This document shows positions 26,230 through 35,546 of a DNA stretch of 64,000 bases, in pieces; positions within the stretch are counted from its first letter, which is position 1, and each line of letters opens with the position of its first letter. The translations under genes and the position numbers were made by a program. The notes below the pieces were generated by a model that did not search any database, had not been told where the DNA came from, and saw only the letters and a list, made by a program, of their open reading frames with translations. This DNA is from an uncultured Eubacteriales bacterium (GTDB lineage Bacteria; Bacillota; Clostridia; Oscillospirales; Acutalibacteraceae). Location of the stretch: positions 13,250 to 77,249 of the forward strand of contig CAKSQT010000001.1 of assembly GCA_934486755.1 (NCBI GenBank). The letters run 5' to 3'.

Positions 26230-26436
26230 ATGATAACAAAAATCAACGTACCCGACATACACTGCGACGCCTGTGTAAACAGGATAACCGCCGCGCTTAC
26301 ACGCGCCGAGCTTAAATTCGCGGTATCAAAGGAAGACAAAACCGTAACAGTAGACGGCTGTGAGCATTGCGTGAAAACCGCAATGGAAACGCTTGAAGAC
26401 CTCGGATTTACACCGAGCATTGCAAATCAGGCTTAA
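26230..26436 (+). CDS. copZ: Small heavy-metal-associated protein (CopZ-like copper chaperone)
   Basis: A 68-residue protein of the HMA fold (beta-alpha-beta-beta-alpha-beta) with the metal site HCDAC (Cys 12 and 15). It would carry Cu(I) to CopA. It is the third gene of the copper operon, 10 bases after csoR. A second CxxC pair (Cys 44 and 47, GCEHC) lies where the loop between strand 3 and helix 2 should be. That is not usual for CopZ, and it may reflect a second metal site. Confidence 0.85.
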   Translation: MITKINVPDIHCDACVNRITAALTRAELKFAVSKEDKTVTVDGCEHCVKTAMETLEDLGFTPSIANQA

Positions 26437-26507
26437 TTTTACGGTAGATTTTTTTACAATAATGTTATATAATAAGTGCAACACAACATTTAACAGGAGC
26501 CGAGACT

Positions 26508-27938
26508 ATGGAAAAATCTCAAAAAAAGCAAATTCCGCTTATAGACCGAATATTCAGGATTGTTTGCGGTGTGATTGCGATAGGCGTTGTGGTTGCACTT
26601 ATTCTTTACATATCCCTTAATTCCATTGCGGACAAGGGTTACTTTTTAAGGAAGCACAGCACCGTAACATCGCAGAACTATGAAATAAACAACTCAATGA
26701 TGTCCTACTTCTTCTATGAGGAATACCGAAACTTTGTCAACAAGAATTATGACAGTATTAACGATATGGGGCTTTCATCGGCAAAGTCGCTTAAAAAGCA
26801 AAAAAGCTATTACGGCGACGGCACGTGGTACGACCATTTTATGACCGCGGCAACCGATAAGGTCAAGCAAAAGGTTGCGCTTGCGGAAGCGGCAAAATCG
26901 GCGGGATTGTCCCTTGATGACGAGGAAAACGCCGAAATAGACCGCACAATTGAAAGAAAGCAGAACGCCGCCGACGGCAGAAGCGAGTCATTGCGCGAAT
27001 ACCTTGCGTTTATGTACGGCAGGGGCGTTACCGAAAAGGACGTGCGCGACTGCCTTAAACTCAATATGCTTGCGGACAAATATTATCAGAGCGTTTATGA
27101 CAGCACCGTTATGACCGATGATGAAATAAACGCAAAATACGAGCAAGAACCGCAAAAATATATGTCGGCCACCTGCAAAAAATACGTATTCAAATATGCC
27201 GAGAACGGCAAAAAAGCCAAATCGGCAAAGAGCTTTGACGAATACATAAACGCCGTGCTTGAAGACATAACTAAGGACTACAAGGAGTCATACAGCGTTG
27301 ACCTTGAACGCTCTATGGCTGAGGTCACCTATTATCAGTTGGGAGCGTCAAGCTATGACTACGGCGAAAACAAAACGGTTGACAAGCTGGCGTTTTCAGA
27401 TACAGCGGCTGTAAGCGATACCGCCGTTACCGAAAAGGACGGCGAATATACAGGCTACTGCGTTGTATCGCTCCCCGCAAGAGCCGAATACGCCACAAAA
27501 AACATAAGACTTATAAAGTTCAACTTTAAAACCTACGGTTCGGAGCAATATGCCCTGCGCGCCGCAAATTCGGTACTTGAATCGTGGAACGACAGCACCA
27601 AAACACAGGTCTATTTCAAAGGCCTTGTAGCTGAAAACAGCGAGGACACCGACAGTTATGACAACGGCGGTCTTTACCGCAACTTGAAGACGGGCGTTCT
27701 TGAAAGCGCGGTTGAAGAATGGGCGTTTTCCGATGAACGCAAGGAAAACGACTGCACCGTTATCACGGGCGAAGAAGCCTACTATGTCGTTCTGTTTGAG
27801 GGTAACGGAGTTCCTGCGTGGCAAGCCGATATTATCGCCGAAAATTTTGACGGCGTAATAAAAGAACAGACCGACAAGTTCGTAAACGACTATTCCGTTA
27901 AGGTCACAAAGAAATATTGGAAAAAAATAGGCGTATAA
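26508..27938 (+). CDS. Membrane-anchored parvulin-like foldase (SurA/PrsA type)
   Basis: A 476-residue protein with a short cytoplasmic N-terminus, one membrane helix (about 18-40), and a large extracellular part. The first 200 extracellular residues are helical like the SurA_N chaperone domain (LGLSSAKSLKKQ, SLREYLAFMYGRGVTEKDVRDCL). The C-terminal 140 residues resemble a PpiC rotamase domain (YDNGGLYRNLKTGVLESAVEEWAFS, then EEAYYVVLFEG). Key catalytic residues cannot be assigned with confidence. A role in folding exported proteins fits the secretion-heavy neighbourhood, though the gene is independent of the copper operon. An AGGAG site precedes the ATG. Confidence 0.7.
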   Translation: MEKSQKKQIPLIDRIFRIVCGVIAIGVVVALILYISLNSIADKGYFLRKHSTVTSQNYEINNSMMSYFFYEEYRNFVNKNYDSINDMGLSSAKSLKKQKSYYGDGTWYDHFMTAATDKVKQKVALAEAAKSAGLSLDDEENAEIDRTIERKQNAADGRSESLREYLAFMYGRGVTEKDVRDCLKLNMLADKYYQSVYDSTVMTDDEINAKYEQEPQKYMSATCKKYVFKYAENGKKAKSAKSFDEYINAVLEDITKDYKESYSVDLERSMAEVTYYQLGASSYDYGENKTVDKLAFSDTAAVSDTAVTEKDGEYTGYCVVSLPARAEYATKNIRLIKFNFKTYGSEQYALRAANSVLESWNDSTKTQVYFKGLVAENSEDTDSYDNGGLYRNLKTGVLESAVEEWAFSDERKENDCTVITGEEAYYVVLFEGNGVPAWQADIIAENFDGVIKEQTDKFVNDYSVKVTKKYWKKIGV

Positions 27939-27943
27939 ATGAA

Positions 27944-27976
27944 AAAAGAGTGCTGACATACGGTCAGCGCTCTTTT
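27944..27976. terminator. Bidirectional terminator
   Basis: AAAAGAGTGCTGAC and GTCAGCGCTCTTTT pair around a 5-base loop, with A runs before and T runs after. It serves the plus-strand foldase gene and the minus-strand acyltransferase gene, which converge here; it overlaps the last codons of the latter. Confidence 0.85.
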
Positions 27977-28800
27977 CTTATATCCTTTAACGCATTATTC
28001 ATTTCGTTATAAACTATCTCGCCAAGCCCGTTGGTGTGAAGCCCCTCAAACTGTTCGGGGTTTATCACGTCAAGCACGCGGAATTCTATCTCGGTCTTTT
28101 TTATTATAACTCTGTGCGGAATTGCGCGGGTATTATTTATTACGCATACCGCTATCGGTGCGTGCGCCTTATAGGCTATTTTAAAAGCTCCGTTTCTGAG
28201 CGGTAAAAGCTCGCAGGTCTTGCTTGTGTATCCCTCGGGGAAAAGCCCTACCGACGCCTTATCCTCCTTCAAAAGCCGCGAAGCGGATATTATTGTCTTT
28301 GCCGCCTCTCTATTGTTCTCCCTGTCTATCGGCAGGCAGTACAGCTTGTGCATTATTTTTGCGATAAACGGCATTGTTTTATAGATTTCCTTTTTGCCGA
28401 TAAACCCAAGCTCTGCGTTCGGCAGTACGGACATTATCATTATGGGGTCAAAATCGTGCTGATGATTGCAGACGAGCAAGAACCTTTTGTTCTCAGGCAG
28501 TTTTTCAACACCGCTCGCGTTGACCTTTACTCTGCACAGCTTTAAAAGCAGAGGAATGGTTATATTAACGGCAAAGCGGTAATATTTTGCGCCGCGCTCG
28601 GCAGGCGAATTGACATTAACAAAGGCGACCGAAAGCGCAAAAATTGCAAGATGAAGAATAACAAGACCTATAAAAAAGCCGACAAACAACAGCGGAACCA
28701 GCCACCACGAATAACTCTCACGCAGAACGTCAAAGAATATATCCGAAACAGGTATAAGCACCGCGCTCAACACAAGATAAACATAAAACACACAAATCAC
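27964..28800 (-). CDS. plsC: 1-acyl-sn-glycerol-3-phosphate acyltransferase
   Basis: A 278-residue membrane-bound acyltransferase that makes phosphatidic acid in phospholipid synthesis. The HX4D catalytic motif is present as NHQHDFDP, followed by the substrate-binding FPEGYTSKT. Two N-terminal membrane segments (about 5-25 and 35-60) anchor it. The GTG start at 28800 has a weak ribosome site; a GTG at 28791 with AGGTGA before it is equally likely. It follows the DUF6472-like gene by 6 bases and ends the long minus-strand run. Confidence 0.9.
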   Translation of the reverse strand: MICVFYVYLVLSAVLIPVSDIFFDVLRESYSWWLVPLLFVGFFIGLVILHLAIFALSVAFVNVNSPAERGAKYYRFAVNITIPLLLKLCRVKVNASGVEKLPENKRFLLVCNHQHDFDPIMIMSVLPNAELGFIGKKEIYKTMPFIAKIMHKLYCLPIDRENNREAAKTIISASRLLKEDKASVGLFPEGYTSKTCELLPLRNGAFKIAYKAHAPIAVCVINNTRAIPHRVIIKKTEIEFRVLDVINPEQFEGLHTNGLGEIVYNEMNNALKDIRKER

Positions 28801-28806
28801 CTGTTC

Positions 28807-28986
28807 TTAGTTTTGTTTTCTTACTATACCGTACTCGTCATAAAGGTTAAAATAGGGGCAGTCAAAGGTCTGCGAGGACAAAAATCTGCGCATTTCGTCC
28901 TCGTCAAGCTCCATATCGCAGTACCAGTATTCGCTTTCGTCGTCATAACAGTAGTTAGCACAGCTTTCACAGTTAGTCGCCGCCAT
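28807..28986 (-). CDS. Small Cys-rich protein, DUF6472-like
   Basis: A 59-residue protein starting MAATNCESCANYCYDD, with CDMELDEDEMRRFL and ending CPYFNLYDEYGIVRKQN. Several Cys (two in CxxC and one in CPYF) suggest a metal site. The layout matches a short clostridial family that I recall as DUF6472; its function is unknown. The ATG lies inside the 3' end of the upstream membrane protein gene (14-base overlap), and the acyltransferase gene follows closely. Confidence 0.78.
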   Translation of the reverse strand: MAATNCESCANYCYDDESEYWYCDMELDEDEMRRFLSSQTFDCPYFNLYDEYGIVRKQN

Positions 28987-29812
28987 TTTGCTTTCCGTCC
29001 TTATCCGTTTTTTTGAGTACCGCTATACGCTCAAACAGATTTTTATATCTGCCGTTTTTAAGCCGCGGAAAAGCCTTAAATATACGTTTATGTACTATGT
29101 TTTCGCTCATAATCCGTTTATATTCGGCGGCTTTGGCGTCATACTCCGCTTTAAGCTCGTCGAGCTTCGGCTTTTTGCCGTCAACAAATTCCTCGCCTTT
29201 TTCACGCGCAGTTATTGCCTTATCGCTCACATTCTCGCCTATTTTATCGGAAAGAGAGTTGAGCATTTTTTCAACTTCCAGCATAGCGTTGAGTTTTTTC
29301 GGAAGTTTAAGCAGTTCTATAAGCGTTATCACGAAATCCGCAACAAATATAACCGAAAAAACCGCAAGCAAAACACTTCCGAGGACTATGGGCGTTTTGC
29401 TTATAATAAGGTATATGAACGGGTGGACACCGCCTATTATAAAGGCGGCGGCAAGACCCCACAAAATACTGAATTTAAGGCAAACGTATCCCTTTATGTT
29501 AAAGGGCATATTGCTGTAATCCCACCATTTGTCGTGGAAGAATTTTTCAAGCACAAGACCCGTTACAAACTCCAAAGCGGTTGTAAGCACAGCCGCGCCT
29601 AAAAACAACAGCAGCACGTTTTTTCTGAGCGGCCACAGCACAACGACTACGGCGAGCATACCGAAGCCGTATATCGGGCAAACGGGACCGTTTAAAAAAC
29701 CGCGGTTTACGAATTTTCCCTGATTAACGGCGGCAAAAGCGACCTCGCTTACCCAACCGAGAAAAGCGTATATAAGAAATATCCAAACCGCCTCATATAA
29801 ATTTACAGGCAT
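28973..29812 (-). CDS. Putative ABC-transporter-type membrane protein (CmpB family)
   Basis: A 279-residue integral membrane protein. The N-terminal half carries about four to five membrane segments with the family signature FLGWVSEVAFA, then GFLNGPVCPIYGFG, KWWDYSNMPFNIKGYVCL and FSILWGLAA, as in the ABC_trans_CmpB Pfam family (PF06541). The last 100 residues are charged and helical and face the cytoplasm. Its biochemical role is not established. AGGAGG precedes the ATG. It is in the same run as the LCP gene, 19 bases upstream. Confidence 0.85.
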   Translation of the reverse strand: MPVNLYEAVWIFLIYAFLGWVSEVAFAAVNQGKFVNRGFLNGPVCPIYGFGMLAVVVVLWPLRKNVLLLFLGAAVLTTALEFVTGLVLEKFFHDKWWDYSNMPFNIKGYVCLKFSILWGLAAAFIIGGVHPFIYLIISKTPIVLGSVLLAVFSVIFVADFVITLIELLKLPKKLNAMLEVEKMLNSLSDKIGENVSDKAITAREKGEEFVDGKKPKLDELKAEYDAKAAEYKRIMSENIVHKRIFKAFPRLKNGRYKNLFERIAVLKKTDKDGKQNGGD

Positions 29813-29831
29813 TTTTTCTACCTCCTGTTTC

Positions 29832-31343
29832 CTATTCCTCGGTGCCGTCGGGAATATCGGTCGAAGTATTGTCCGACGAGGTATCGGCTGAGGAATTGTC
29901 CTCCGACGAGGTGCTCGGCTCGCTGCTTGACGAGCTTGAAGACGGCGCCTCGCTGCTTGGGGAACTGCTCGGCTCGCTTGACGAAACCGACGGCGTTATA
30001 TCCGAGCTTGATGACGACGGTGCGGTTGAAGACGGCGTTACCGACTGCGAACTGCTTTGAACCGAAGAAGACGTGCTTCCGCCGCTTGAACCGCGTTTTG
30101 CGTACCAATCGTTCTTTTCAACACCGTTTTGCTCAATATAATCCTCAGGCTTTATATCGTCATAAATAAAAGCGTGGATAATTTTTGAAGCGTAATCAAG
30201 GTCGTAGTATATGCAGGAGCCGTAGCCGCTTACGGTCTTGGACGGCATCTGATACTTGTCAAGCGGAACGCGGGTCTGCTCGAATTTGGGTGATTTTAAA
30301 AGCACATTTGTGGCTAGTCCCATTATTTCGGTGTAGGAAAGCGAGGTTTCACTGCACGGAATGAGCGCCTTAGCGAGTTTAACATATTTCTTTGCCGAAA
30401 GCGTCGTTGCCTTATTGAAAAGCTGTTCCATAACGTAACGCTGTCTGTCGGTACGGCCCTGATCGTTGTTGGTACCCTCAACATTTGCGGCGTGGCGTAT
30501 ACGCGCATAGGCAACAGCCTGCACGCCGTTAAGGTGATGCTCGCCTGCGCTTGAAATGAAATACGGCGTCGGGTCGATACCCATATATCCGCACTGCTCC
30601 ATTATCATACCGTTTATACCGAAGTTTACGCTTTTGCCGTTTTCCCTGCCCATAACGTTAATTTCACCGTCGGCAAGGGTCACGTCAATGCCGCCGACAG
30701 CATCTATAATATCGGTCATACCGTAAAAATTGACTGTGGCGTATTCCGATATATCAAGACCGAATATTGTGTTAAGGGTCTTAATAGCAAGCTCGGGTCC
30801 GCCTTTTGAATAGGCGCTGTTTATCTTGCCGTAGACGGTTTTGCCGTCCTTGGTTATCGGCACAAGCGAATCGCGCATAACCGAAATAACCTTTATCACC
30901 TTGGTTTCAGTGTTGATACTCAGTATCATTATACTGTCGGACAGACCCTTAAACGACTTGGGGTCGCGCGAGTCTATACCGAACAGCGCGACATTGACTA
31001 TCTTGCTGTCTATCACGTTTTTAAAACCGAGGTCGTCGGGGTCCTTGGTAATATCGTTATAGTTATAGTTGAATATTATTCGGAAAGCGCCGAAAGCGAC
31101 AGCAATGACAAGCAAAACCGAAGCTACTGAGATTATAGTTCTTTTCTGCCATCTTTTGCGCGCGTTCCACCAATCGCCGATTTTCTGGAAAAATCCCGAA
31201 ATTCCGTGCTTTTTCTTGCGGTAACGCTTGGTTCCGCCGCCGTAATAATGGCTGTCGCTCATTATATCCTCAAAACCGTCGTCCTCAAAGCTGAATCCTT
31301 CGTTATTTATTTCGTTTTCTTTATTATAGAATTTATCGTCCAT
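29832..31343 (-). CDS. LCP-family cell-wall glycopolymer ligase
   Basis: A 503-residue protein with a cytoplasmic basic N-terminus, one membrane helix (about 80-103), and an extracellular LytR-CpsA-Psr domain at about 115-375. The domain has NVALFGIDSRD, SDSIMILSINTETK, VMRDSLVPI and AVAYARIRHA with RTDRQR. These enzymes attach teichoic acids or other glycopolymers to peptidoglycan. The last 90 residues are almost pure Ser/Glu/Pro/Thr/Asp, an extracellular low-complexity tail not usual in the core family. The ATG at 31343 has GGGTGTGA before it; an in-frame TTG four codons earlier is less likely. Confidence 0.92.
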   Translation of the reverse strand: MDDKFYNKENEINNEGFSFEDDGFEDIMSDSHYYGGGTKRYRKKKHGISGFFQKIGDWWNARKRWQKRTIISVASVLLVIAVAFGAFRIIFNYNYNDITKDPDDLGFKNVIDSKIVNVALFGIDSRDPKSFKGLSDSIMILSINTETKVIKVISVMRDSLVPITKDGKTVYGKINSAYSKGGPELAIKTLNTIFGLDISEYATVNFYGMTDIIDAVGGIDVTLADGEINVMGRENGKSVNFGINGMIMEQCGYMGIDPTPYFISSAGEHHLNGVQAVAYARIRHAANVEGTNNDQGRTDRQRYVMEQLFNKATTLSAKKYVKLAKALIPCSETSLSYTEIMGLATNVLLKSPKFEQTRVPLDKYQMPSKTVSGYGSCIYYDLDYASKIIHAFIYDDIKPEDYIEQNGVEKNDWYAKRGSSGGSTSSSVQSSSQSVTPSSTAPSSSSSDITPSVSSSEPSSSPSSEAPSSSSSSSEPSTSSEDNSSADTSSDNTSTDIPDGTEE

Positions 31344-31365
31344 ATTCACACCCAAATCGAATAGA

Positions 31366-32193
31366 TTATCCCCTGATTAATTCCTTGTATATATCGCTCT
31401 TTTTTATTCCGCTTTGCGCCGCCGCCTCACGCGCCGCCGCAGACACCGAATCTCCGCCCGCCGCAAGCTCCTTTGCAAGCGCCACGGCGTCTTCAAGCGT
31501 ATATTCTTCGTTTTCCTCTCCGTCAAATCCCGAAACTATTATAACATATTCGCCGCGCGGAGTGTTTTCCCCGTAAAACTCCGCCGCCGCAGAAAGAGTC
31601 GTTCTTTCCACCGTTTCGTGCAGCTTGGTAAGCTCCTTTACAAGCGCTATATCCCTGTCGCCGAAAAAACTGAGCATATCTTTCAGTGTTGCGGGCAGTT
31701 TATGCGGCGCTTCATAAAATATCATCGTTCGTTTTTCTTTTACAAGCTCTTTTAAATGCTCCCGCCTTGACGGTTTGTTCATCGACAAAAAGCCCTCGAA
31801 GCAAAACCGTCCGCTAGGCATACCCGAAATTGCAAGCGCCGTTACAAGAGCGCTGGGTCCCGGCACCGACTCAACGGGAATACCGTTTTCGTATGCGAGC
31901 CTTACAAGGTCCTCGCCAGGGTCGGATATTGCGGGCATACCCGCGTCGGACACAACGGCGCAGTTCTCACCGCGCAAAATACGTTCGATTATCGCCCCGC
32001 CGCGGTCATTCTTATTATGCTCATAATATGACAGCATTTCTTTCTTAATTCCGAAATGATTAAGAAGTTTTACCGTAACCCGAGTATCCTCGGCGGCTAT
32101 AAAGTCAACCTTTTCAAGCGTTTCGGCGGCTCTCGGACTGAAATCCGAAAGGTTGCCTATCGGCGTACCCACAACGTAAAGCTTTCCCGACAT
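31366..32193 (-). CDS. rsmI: 16S rRNA (cytidine1402-2'-O)-methyltransferase
   Basis: A 275-residue SAM-dependent methyltransferase that modifies the ribosomal decoding centre. The family signatures are VVGTPIGNLSDFSPRA, AAEDTRVTVKLLNHF, DAGMPAISDPG and FYEAPHKL. Its length matches the family. It overlaps the upstream gene by one base, so the two are translated together; the order trmN-like then rsmI is common in Firmicutes. Confidence 0.95.
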   Translation of the reverse strand: MSGKLYVVGTPIGNLSDFSPRAAETLEKVDFIAAEDTRVTVKLLNHFGIKKEMLSYYEHNKNDRGGAIIERILRGENCAVVSDAGMPAISDPGEDLVRLAYENGIPVESVPGPSALVTALAISGMPSGRFCFEGFLSMNKPSRREHLKELVKEKRTMIFYEAPHKLPATLKDMLSFFGDRDIALVKELTKLHETVERTTLSAAAEFYGENTPRGEYVIIVSGFDGEENEEYTLEDAVALAKELAAGGDSVSAAAREAAAQSGIKKSDIYKELIRG

Positions 32194-32927
32194 TATAAAT
32201 ACGCCTCCTTATACGCTCCGTAAATATTTTTCATTTCCTCTGAAAGTTCGCCGTTTTGCTCAATATAAAGCGTCGGCTGTATTCTAAGACCTTTTTTCGC
32301 GCACTTCTTGCCCTCAACCAACACAAGCCACGGCTCCTCGCCTATCCGCTGGCAGACAAGCCTTAATCTTTTCGGCTCGCAGCCATACTGCGACATAAGC
32401 GACATAAGCTCGCAGAGCCTTTCGGGGCGGTGGCACATACAAAGTCTGCCCGATGTCTGCAAAAGTTTTGCCGACACACTTACTATATCTTCAAGCGTGC
32501 AGGCGACCTCGTGCCTTGCGACAGCGTGAACACTGTTGGGATTTTTAAGACCCGCATGGGGTGCCTTGTAAGGCGGATTGCAGGTAACAAGCGTGTGGCA
32601 GCCGAATTCCAGCTTGCCTTTAAGGTCGTTTAAATCGCTTTCGATAAGCACGAAATTATCAATTTTAAGCTCACAGCTTGTCCTTTCGGCAAGCGATACA
32701 GCTTCGCCGCTTATATCAACGCCGACAGCCGACGAAAGCAGTCCGTCCCTCAGCATAATAAGCGGTATAATACCGCAGCCCGTGCCGAGATCGACCATTC
32801 GGTCTTTTTTCCGTGCCGAAGCGAAATTGCTTAAAACTACCGCGTCGGTTCCGAAGGTGTGATTATCGGAAACGTTAATATGAAACCCTTTGCCGAGCGG
32901 TTCGCGCCTTATCAGCTTCGGCTCCAT
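32193..32927 (-). CDS. tRNA1(Val) (adenine37-N6)-methyltransferase-like protein
   Basis: A 244-residue class I methyltransferase. The SAM-binding motif is LGTGCGIIPLIML and the N6-adenine motif NPPY is present (CNPPYKA). The start FHINVSDNHTFGTDAVVLSNF is characteristic of the YfiC/TrmN6 and YabB group that sits before rsmI in Firmicutes. The start region overlaps the cysS 3' end by 16 bases. Confidence 0.88.
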   Translation of the reverse strand: MEPKLIRREPLGKGFHINVSDNHTFGTDAVVLSNFASARKKDRMVDLGTGCGIIPLIMLRDGLLSSAVGVDISGEAVSLAERTSCELKIDNFVLIESDLNDLKGKLEFGCHTLVTCNPPYKAPHAGLKNPNSVHAVARHEVACTLEDIVSVSAKLLQTSGRLCMCHRPERLCELMSLMSQYGCEPKRLRLVCQRIGEEPWLVLVEGKKCAKKGLRIQPTLYIEQNGELSEEMKNIYGAYKEAYL

Positions 32928-34291
32928 TTTACACCCTGCGGGGTATCTTCAAGCGTGATACCCATTTCTTTGAGTTTGTCGCGTATTGCGTCCGCCGTTT
33001 TAAAGTCCTTAGCTTTTCTTGCGGCTGTGCGCTCCTCTATCAGCTTTTCAACCTCGCTGTCAAGGGTTTTTGAACCGCGGTTATACACAAGTCCCAAAAC
33101 GTAAGCCAAAGTATCAAATTCCTCGGCGCAGGCTTCAATAGCCGCTTTTTCGTTATTGGAGGCTATAAATGTATTTATATCTCTTACAAGATTGAACAGT
33201 GCCGCCATCGCGTCGGCGGTGTTGAGGTCGTCCTCCATAGCGGCGATAAATTCTTCCTCGCGCTTTTTAAGGAACTCGGGAGCCTTGCCGCCTTCCGCTG
33301 CGTTCTGCAACGCAAAATCTATATTATCGCGGCAGGTATAGAGCCTTTCAAGCGCATTCTTCGCCTGTTCGATAATATCGGTTGAATAGTTTATCGGACT
33401 TCTGTACTGCGACGAAATCATCAAATAACGTATTGGCTCATAGCCGTAAGTATTTGCTACATCGCGGACGGTAAAGAAGTTATTAAGCGATTTTGACATC
33501 TTATGATTGTCAACATTGATAAATCCGTTGTGCATCCAATAATGCGCAAATTCACAGCCGTTGGCGCACTCGCTCTGCGCTATTTCGTTTTCGTGGTGCG
33601 GAAAGATAAGGTCAAGACCGCCGCAGTGTATATCAATGGTCTTGCCGAGGTATCTTCCAGCCATAGCGGAACATTCTATATGCCAGCCAGGTCTTCCGTC
33701 GCCCCAAGGGGACTGCCAGTAAGGCTCGCCCGGTTTCGCGCCCTTCCAAAGGCAGAAATCCATCGGGTCTTCCTTTATTTCGGCAACGCCTATTCTTGCG
33801 CCCGCTTCAAGCTCTTCAAGCGGCTGGTGCGAGAGCTTGCCGTATTCATTGAACTTTTTGGCGCGGAAATAAACGTCTCCGCCCGATTCATAAGCATAGC
33901 CCTTTTCCACAAGTACGGATATAATGCGCTGAATTTCATCAATATTCTCGGTGGCGCGCGGATGAACCGTAGCTTCTCTTATATTAAGCCCGTGAGCGTC
34001 GGTCCAAAATTCCTTTATATATCTTTCGGCAACCTCGGGAACGGTTATGCCCTCCTCGTTTGCCTTTTTTATCAGTTTATCGTCTATATCGGTAAAGTTC
34101 TGAACAAACTCTACCTTATATCCGCGCCATTCAAGATAACGGCGAAGCACATCGAAAACGCAGAGCGGTCTTGCGTTTCCGATGTGAATATAATTGTATA
34201 CCGTAGGACCGCAGGCATAAATTTTTACGACCCCGTCGTTTATCGGTTTAAATTCGTCCTTTTGTCTTGTAAGAGTATTAAAAATCCTCAT
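32912..34291 (-). CDS. cysS: Cysteinyl-tRNA synthetase
   Basis: A 459-residue class I aminoacyl-tRNA synthetase that charges tRNA-Cys. Visible motifs are YIHIGNARP (HIGH), the zinc-binding Cys/His set ([21 protein letters not shown]) and HKMSKSLNN (KMSKS). The C-terminal helical domain ends in the usual [16 protein letters not shown] helix ([21 protein letters not shown]). It overlaps cysE by 4 bases; the cysE-cysS pair links cysteine synthesis with its use in translation. Confidence 0.97.
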   Translation of the reverse strand: MRIFNTLTRQKDEFKPINDGVVKIYACGPTVYNYIHIGNARPLCVFDVLRRYLEWRGYKVEFVQNFTDIDDKLIKKANEEGITVPEVAERYIKEFWTDAHGLNIREATVHPRATENIDEIQRIISVLVEKGYAYESGGDVYFRAKKFNEYGKLSHQPLEELEAGARIGVAEIKEDPMDFCLWKGAKPGEPYWQSPWGDGRPGWHIECSAMAGRYLGKTIDIHCGGLDLIFPHHENEIAQSECANGCEFAHYWMHNGFINVDNHKMSKSLNNFFTVRDVANTYGYEPIRYLMISSQYRSPINYSTDIIEQAKNALERLYTCRDNIDFALQNAAEGGKAPEFLKKREEEFIAAMEDDLNTADAMAALFNLVRDINTFIASNNEKAAIEACAEEFDTLAYVLGLVYNRGSKTLDSEVEKLIEERTAARKAKDFKTADAIRDKLKEMGITLEDTPQGVKWSRS

Positions 34292-34947
34292 TCTGACTCT
34301 CCTTTGAAATTGCTTATTAACTGTTCAAGCTCGTTCACCCTACTTTCAAGGCAGTCGATTTTCTGCTGAACGGGGTCGGGAATGTGTATCTGGTCAAGCG
34401 GAGGACAAACCTTTTTACCGTCCTGCCTTACCACCCTTGCGGGAACGCCGACAACGGTTGAGTTCGGCGGAACCTCCTCCAAAACGACCGCACCCGCGGC
34501 AATACGCGAATTGTCGCCTATTTTAAACGGCCCTAAAACCTTTGCGCCCGCGCTTATCATAACATTGTTACCGACAGTCGGGTGGCGCTTGCCGACGTCC
34601 TTTCCCGTACCGCCGAGCGTTACGCCCTGATATATCAGCACATCGTCGCCTATTTCGGCGGTCTCGCCTATAACGATACCCGTGCCGTGATCTATTACAA
34701 GACGTCTGCCGATAGTGGCTCCTGGGTGAATTTCAATTCCCGTTTTTCTCACCGCGCGCTGTGAAACAAAGCGAGCGAGAAAATGCATACCGTGCGTGTG
34801 ATAAAAATGCGCCCTACGGTACATTCTTATCGCCTTTACGCCTGGATAAAGCAAAAATACCTCTATAAAACTGCGTGCGGCAGGGTCCCTGTCGCGCACC
34901 GCGTTGACGTCCTCGCGAAGTCTGTCAAACACTTCGATAACCCCCAT
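34288..34947 (-). CDS. cysE: Serine O-acetyltransferase
   Basis: A 219-residue enzyme that acetylates serine, the first step of cysteine synthesis. After an N-terminal helical part (RDPAARSFIEV), the left-handed beta-helix of hexapeptide repeats spans about 65-180 (GIEIHPGATIGRRLVIDHGTGIVIGE, GVTLGGTG). The catalytic His and Asp of DHGTG are in place. A short helical C-terminus follows. It overlaps cysS by 4 bases. Confidence 0.95.
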   Translation of the reverse strand: MGVIEVFDRLREDVNAVRDRDPAARSFIEVFLLYPGVKAIRMYRRAHFYHTHGMHFLARFVSQRAVRKTGIEIHPGATIGRRLVIDHGTGIVIGETAEIGDDVLIYQGVTLGGTGKDVGKRHPTVGNNVMISAGAKVLGPFKIGDNSRIAAGAVVLEEVPPNSTVVGVPARVVRQDGKKVCPPLDQIHIPDPVQQKIDCLESRVNELEQLISNFKGESE

Positions 34948-34964
34948 TTTCCGAATTAAACATA

Positions 34965-35546
34965 TTATTTTGTAGGATCGATATACTCCTTACAGGCGAG
35001 GAAATAAATAACGCCCGATATAATACATAATACGGCGGAGATCCAGAAAAGTACACTTATTATTATATCACACAAGCTGACAAAGGACGCCGCGTTTATT
35101 CCGAGATCGTCAATAAGTATGTGCGCAAACAGCGCAATACAAATTCCGACCATCTGTGTAACAGTTTTCAGCTTGCCCCACATATTAGCGGCTATTACCT
35201 TGCCGCCGCTCGAAACAACGACAAGTCTTAAAGAAGATACCATAAATTCCCTGAAAAGAACTATGAACAATATCCAGGTTACCTGCCAGCCTATTCCGAG
35301 CTTTATAAACCCGAGAAAAGCGGCGGTCGTGAGCATTTTATCGGCAAGCGGATCCAAGAATTTGCCGAAATCGGTTATCATATTGTATTTGCGGGCCATT
35401 TTTCCGTCTATCATATCGGTTAATGACGCCGCCGCAAACAATATCAGCGACACGGCGTAGTGATACGGAAAATCAATCATAAGCGCCGCCATAAATATCG
35501 GCGTTGCTATTATTCTTGCAATTGTAAGTTTATTCGGTGTATTCAT
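34965..35546 (-). CDS. pgsA: CDP-diacylglycerol-glycerol-3-phosphate phosphatidyltransferase
   Basis: A 193-residue multi-pass membrane enzyme that makes phosphatidylglycerol phosphate. The CDP-alcohol phosphatidyltransferase motif is present as DMIDGKMARKYNMITDFGKFLDPLADK (D-x2-DG-x2-AR-x8-G-x3-D-x3-D). About five membrane segments are seen. The start overlaps the rimO stop by a single base. Confidence 0.95.
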   Translation of the reverse strand: MNTPNKLTIARIIATPIFMAALMIDFPYHYAVSLILFAAASLTDMIDGKMARKYNMITDFGKFLDPLADKMLTTAAFLGFIKLGIGWQVTWILFIVLFREFMVSSLRLVVVSSGGKVIAANMWGKLKTVTQMVGICIALFAHILIDDLGINAASFVSLCDIIISVLFWISAVLCIISGVIYFLACKEYIDPTK

